From positions 1 through 32,824 of the forward strand of contig VBEG01000011.1 in NCBI GenBank assembly GCA_005882115.1: a DNA stretch of 32,824 bases, given 5' to 3'. The position numbers and the translations under genes are program-made. This DNA comes from Chloroflexota bacterium (GTDB lineage: Bacteria > Chloroflexota > Dormibacteria > Dormibacterales > Dormibacteraceae). The stretch's first letter is position 1, and each line of letters begins with the position of its first letter. The notes under the pieces were generated by a model. The model was not told the DNA's origin and made no database searches. It saw only the letters and a list, made by a program, of their open reading frames with translations. This document shows positions 30,636 through 32,824 of the stretch, piece after piece.

Positions 30636-31385
30636 TTACAACAGGTTGGCGAGGTCTGCGCCGCCGATGACGGCTGCCATCGGTGGCGTGAGTCCGGGAA
30701 CCGACGAGGGCGCGACGACGATCAGGAGTCCAAGTCCGACGATGGCCAGCCCCAACGGCACATCGATCGTGGCTTTCGCGGGCAGGAGCTTCTGGGCGAG
30801 GACGAGGGCGGCGATCCCGGCCATCCAGTTGACACTCATGACGCTCCGCGCCACCAGCATCAGCATCAGTCCGATGCTCGAGCCGACGCAGCAGAGTCCG
30901 AACTCGAATCCAGAGCCGACGCTCCCGCCGCACCGCCGGCGGAAGTGCTGCTTGAGCGGCGTGAGCTCGTACGCACCTGCAGCGATTACAAGCGCGCCGG
31001 CTGCAAAAGATCCGTGCGGACGGTACAACGCATACACCGCGACGCCCACGAGCGTCCAGACGGCAAGGTACGACCCGACGAACAGCGGCACTGTGCGCAC
31101 ACCGCGGGCATGAGCGCTTCGCAAGACAGCCGGAGCCGCGCCCGGCAGCATCATCGCCGCCATCATTGCCACCCACAGGGCCATAAAGAACGCGAACGAA
31201 CCGAGCGGGGTGGCAACGCCCATATTCGTCCCATTCATTTGCCCGTTCATCTGCCGGACCGCGACGACCCAGGATGCGGCGGCGAGCCCGAGCGTCGCGG
31301 TCAGCGCGGCTGCCGTCACGGCTGTCGTAGCGCTCGTCAGCGCGATTGCGACCCTGTTGTTCAAAAGGATGGTTCCTTCCTTCAT
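30636..31385 (-). CDS. DUF2182 membrane protein
   Basis: The start ATG 31385 overlaps the ArsR stop as ATGA. The 249-aa product has about six membrane helices and the family segments FFMALWVAMMAAMMLPGAAP, LFVGSYLAVWTLVGVAVYAL, LTPLKQHFRRRC, then GLCCVGSSIGLMLMLVA and VNWMAGIAALVLAQKLLP. The conserved CC and metal-ligand-like Met/His residues suggest possible metal binding, but the function is unknown. It is often found near DUF899/DUF1326 genes. Confidence 0.88.
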   Translation of the reverse strand: MKEGTILLNNRVAIALTSATTAVTAAALTATLGLAAASWVVAVRQMNGQMNGTNMGVATPLGSFAFFMALWVAMMAAMMLPGAAPAVLRSAHARGVRTVPLFVGSYLAVWTLVGVAVYALYRPHGSFAAGALVIAAGAYELTPLKQHFRRRCGGSVGSGFEFGLCCVGSSIGLMLMLVARSVMSVNWMAGIAALVLAQKLLPAKATIDVPLGLAIVGLGLLIVVAPSSVPGLTPPMAAVIGGADLANLL

Positions 31386-31723
31386 TCCTCGACGAATTGC
31401 TTCAGACGGTCGAGCGCCTCGTCCCATCGCTTCGAGACATGCTCGAGGTAGGCTCCCGCCGCTTCCATTTGTTCCAGCTCGAGCTCCCAGATACGCTCGC
31501 GGCCACGCCGCACATCCGAGACGAGCCCAGCCATGGCGAGCACATCGAGGTGCTTGGTAACGGCCTGTCGCGTGACAGCAGATCCGGCTGTCAGCCGCGT
31601 AATCGAGAGAGGGCCGTCGGAGCTCAATCGGGCGACCAGCGCCAGCCGGGTTTCATCACCGAGCGCCGCAAAAACCGGCGCAGCGCGAGAGACTTCGCGC
31701 CAGCCGGCGCTATGAGGCGACAT
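31382..31723 (-). CDS. ArsR-family repressor of the SRPBCC operon
   Basis: The 113-aa winged-helix protein reads FAALGDETRLALVARLSSDG, AVTRQAVTKHLDVLAMAGLV and VRRGRERIWELELEQMEAAG. It belongs to the ArsR group usually coupled to SRPBCC/AHSA1 proteins and has no cysteine metal sites. It overlaps the SRPBCC gene by 14 bp and DUF2182 by 4 bp. Two TGCAAC-N6-GTTGCA palindromes in front of the operon are its likely operators. Confidence 0.88.
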   Translation of the reverse strand: MSPHSAGWREVSRAAPVFAALGDETRLALVARLSSDGPLSITRLTAGSAVTRQAVTKHLDVLAMAGLVSDVRRGRERIWELELEQMEAAGAYLEHVSKRWDEALDRLKQFVEE

Positions 31724-32171
31724 ATCGCGCGATGTTCTCCAGCTGCTCAGCCCACCCGGAGTCGTTCATCCGAAGTGCTTCAGCACGCCTAGCCGCCGGG
31801 ATGCGATCGAAGCCTGACTCGACCACGGTCAGCCGGGTGCCTTCCGCGACTTCCTCGAGCTGGAACTCGACCAATGTGGTGGGCTCGCTCGAGTAGTCCA
31901 CGCCGGATTCGACGGCGTATGGATGCCAGCGGTACGACATCCGGCTCTCGGGATCCATCCGCTCGATGGCGATCTCGATGGTCACGTTCCCATGGCCGGG
32001 CAGAGCGATCTGGCCATGGGCACGCGCGCCTGGTGCGAAGCGACCTTCAAGCTTCATGCCGAACCAGGCGCCGAACTCTTCGGCGTCGGCAAGCGCCCGC
32101 CAGACACGCGAGCGGGGTGCGCGCAGAACGATCTCTTTCTCTATGCGGTCGGTAGCGTTATGCAACTTCAT
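31710..32171 (-). CDS. SRPBCC (AHSA1-like) domain protein
   Basis: The 153-aa protein reads IEKEIVLRAPRSRVWRALAD, AEEFGAWFGMKLEGRFAPG, RMSYRWHPYAVE, then TTLVEFQLEEVAEGTRLTVV and MNDSGWAEQLENIARYV. This is the full START-like AHSA1 fold, a hydrophobic ligand-binding cavity. It is the first gene of the operon and overlaps the ArsR gene. In this pairing the SRPBCC protein probably binds a small hydrophobic compound. The start ATG lies inside the first operator. Confidence 0.88.
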   Translation of the reverse strand: MKLHNATDRIEKEIVLRAPRSRVWRALADAEEFGAWFGMKLEGRFAPGARAHGQIALPGHGNVTIEIAIERMDPESRMSYRWHPYAVESGVDYSSEPTTLVEFQLEEVAEGTRLTVVESGFDRIPAARRAEALRMNDSGWAEQLENIARYVAS

Positions 32172-32178
32172 GGTTGCA
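32161..32178. promoter_or_regulatory. Operator 1 of the ArsR-SRPBCC operon
   Basis: TGCAACTTCATGGTTGCA is a perfect TGCAAC-N6-GTTGCA palindrome. It overlaps the ATG of the SRPBCC gene (32171). Confidence 0.7.
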
Positions 32179-32202
32179 TCTTACGCCGCTCACCCTGACG
32201 AA

Positions 32203-32220
32203 TGCAACCATCGAGTTGCA
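32203..32220. promoter_or_regulatory. Operator 2 of the ArsR-SRPBCC operon
   Basis: TGCAACCATCGAGTTGCA repeats the TGCAAC-N6-GTTGCA arms of operator 1, centre to centre 42 bp away (about four turns). It lies between the operon and the divergent start at 32265. Confidence 0.7.
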
Positions 32221-32264
32221 TATCCACCATCTTTTAAGCGTCGAACATCAAGGAGGAACCCGCC

Positions 32265-32327
32265 ATGAGCAGCGGCAGGATCAACACAAAGGACAGTGCC
32301 CGGTTTTGGAGGCGGATCTGCGCCTAG
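32265..32327 (+). pseudogene. Short 5' fragment of a divergent gene
   Basis: AGGAGG (32251-32256) precedes ATG 32265, but the frame (MSSGRINTKDSARFWRRICA) ends after 20 codons. The strong ribosome binding site and position opposite the ArsR operators suggest the intact start of a gene whose body was lost; the CPBP fragment from 32486 may be what remains. Confidence 0.45.
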
Positions 32328-32485
32328 TACACACAGATACGGACCCCGCGAGAACGGAGTTCAATCCGGGGATCCCGCCCCGAAGCGGCGAACCCGCTGC
32401 AACCAGCCCTTTGCCTCTGCCAGCTTCGCCGCTTCCGATCGGTTCCCGCAACCCACTTTCAGCTGCCAACGGTGGTCTCAGCCTT

Positions 32486-32742
32486 TCGGGCGTGATCGTC
32501 TTCCTGCTGGCCACCGTCATCTTCTCCGTGCTGATCACGTGGGCTTTCAACAACACGGGAGGCAGCTTGCTGATTGCGATCCTCATCCACACGGCGATCA
32601 ACTTCACCCAGGCGCTCACCAGCGACCTGTTCCCGGCCGCGGCATACAACGAAGTCGTCCGGTGGCCGTCTTCGGAACCGCTGCAGTTATCGTCGTGATC
32701 GCGACGCGCGGCCGCCTCGGCTTCAAGCGGGCAACAGCGTAA
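32486..32742 (+). pseudogene. CPBP intramembrane protease C-terminal remnant, frameshifted
   Basis: The frame reads SGVIVFLLATVIFSVLITWA, then FNNTGGSLLIAILIHTAINF, the last two conserved segments of CPBP (Abi/CAAX) proteases with their catalytic-type Asn and His. Near 32655 the reading must shift to another frame to continue with AVFGTAAVIVVIATRGRLGF, the usual end. The N-terminal part with the EE motif is absent. It is a decayed gene. Confidence 0.65.
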
Positions 32743-32790
32743 TGGCCTGGCAGCCGCACGGTTCCCGCTGGGGGGTCGAAGGGGGCCTGG

Positions 32791-32817
32791 CCGGGTTCAA
32801 ATCGCGGACCCCGACCA
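32791..32817 (+). repeat. tRNA 3'-end-like sequence, copy C
   Basis: CCGGG-TTCAAAT-CGCGG forms a T arm with one mismatch, followed by ACCCCGACCA. The acceptor strand is one base short. It resembles the 3' ends of copies A and B (TTCAAAT, CCCCGACCAA) and tRNA-Pro generally. Upstream CCTGGCAGCC is D-loop-like, but no paired 5' acceptor is visible. Confidence 0.5.
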
Positions 32818-32824
32818 AACCCGA

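Noticed and set aside
1-32824. CRISPR arrays or insertion sequences
   Set aside because: I saw no regularly spaced direct repeats, no transposase or integrase coding sequence and no terminal inverted repeats with target duplications.

Overview
The window is GC-rich, gene-dense bacterial DNA. Its gene types suggest a soil Terrabacteria-type organism: a high-GC actinobacterium of the Thermoleophilia kind, or a Dormibacterota/Chloroflexota relative. These types include cyclase-AAA-TPR regulators, an ECF sigma/RskA pair with a Tat/DUF4331 operon, DosS/DosR-like two-component genes, CmtR-like ArsR repressors, DrrAB-type ABC genes and tRNA-Pro with encoded CCA. The lineage is inferred; there is no rRNA or other phylogenetic marker.

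Layout. 1-2663: the end of a large cyclase-AAA ATPase-TPR regulator, split in two by a frame change. 2945-6013: an operon of ECF sigma factor, membrane anti-sigma factor, small Tat-exported protein and DUF4331 protein. 6045-7989 (minus): universal stress protein, CBS-CBS-BON protein and a small conserved protein. 8089-10469 (plus, divergent): a GAF-GAF histidine kinase with the haem His and distal Tyr positions of DosS/DosT, and a DosR-like response regulator. 10675-15707: a membrane protein, a universal stress protein remnant, a b6-type cytochrome b operon (50-aa membrane peptide, cytochrome b, large exported-loop partner), a small membrane protein, and two related pyridoxamine-phosphate-oxidase-like flavoproteins. 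15985-16764: a secreted beta-helix-like protein. 16984-21916: a flavoprotein oxidoreductase, a CmtR-like repressor with a cation transporter, an MFS transporter, an MBL-hydrolase remnant, a thioredoxin-like protein and a second CmtR-like repressor. 22032-23742: an ABC exporter pair. 23743-27340: sparse, with a few small genes. 27343-32824: gene cassettes bounded by three copies of a tRNA-Pro 3' end, carrying a YggT-like gene, a frameshifted Asp-box propeller protein, and an SRPBCC-ArsR-DUF2182-DUF899 operon with two matching operators.

Main interpretation. The 6-16 kb part looks like a compact dormancy (hypoxia/redox) island. Its gene classes resemble the mycobacterial DosR regulon: sensor kinase and regulator, Usp, CBS protein and PNPOx-like proteins. 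I also read DosR-box-like palindromes (GGGnC-N4-GnCCC) at 8020, 11450, 11710 and 14259, with a weaker tandem partner at 11427. All are in or next to promoter regions of these genes. The cytochrome b operon under the 11710 box has no Rieske or cytochrome c gene beside it, so it may be an uncharacterised electron-transfer module used in dormancy. The second notable structure is the set of tRNA-Pro 3'-end repeats around the cassettes at the right end.
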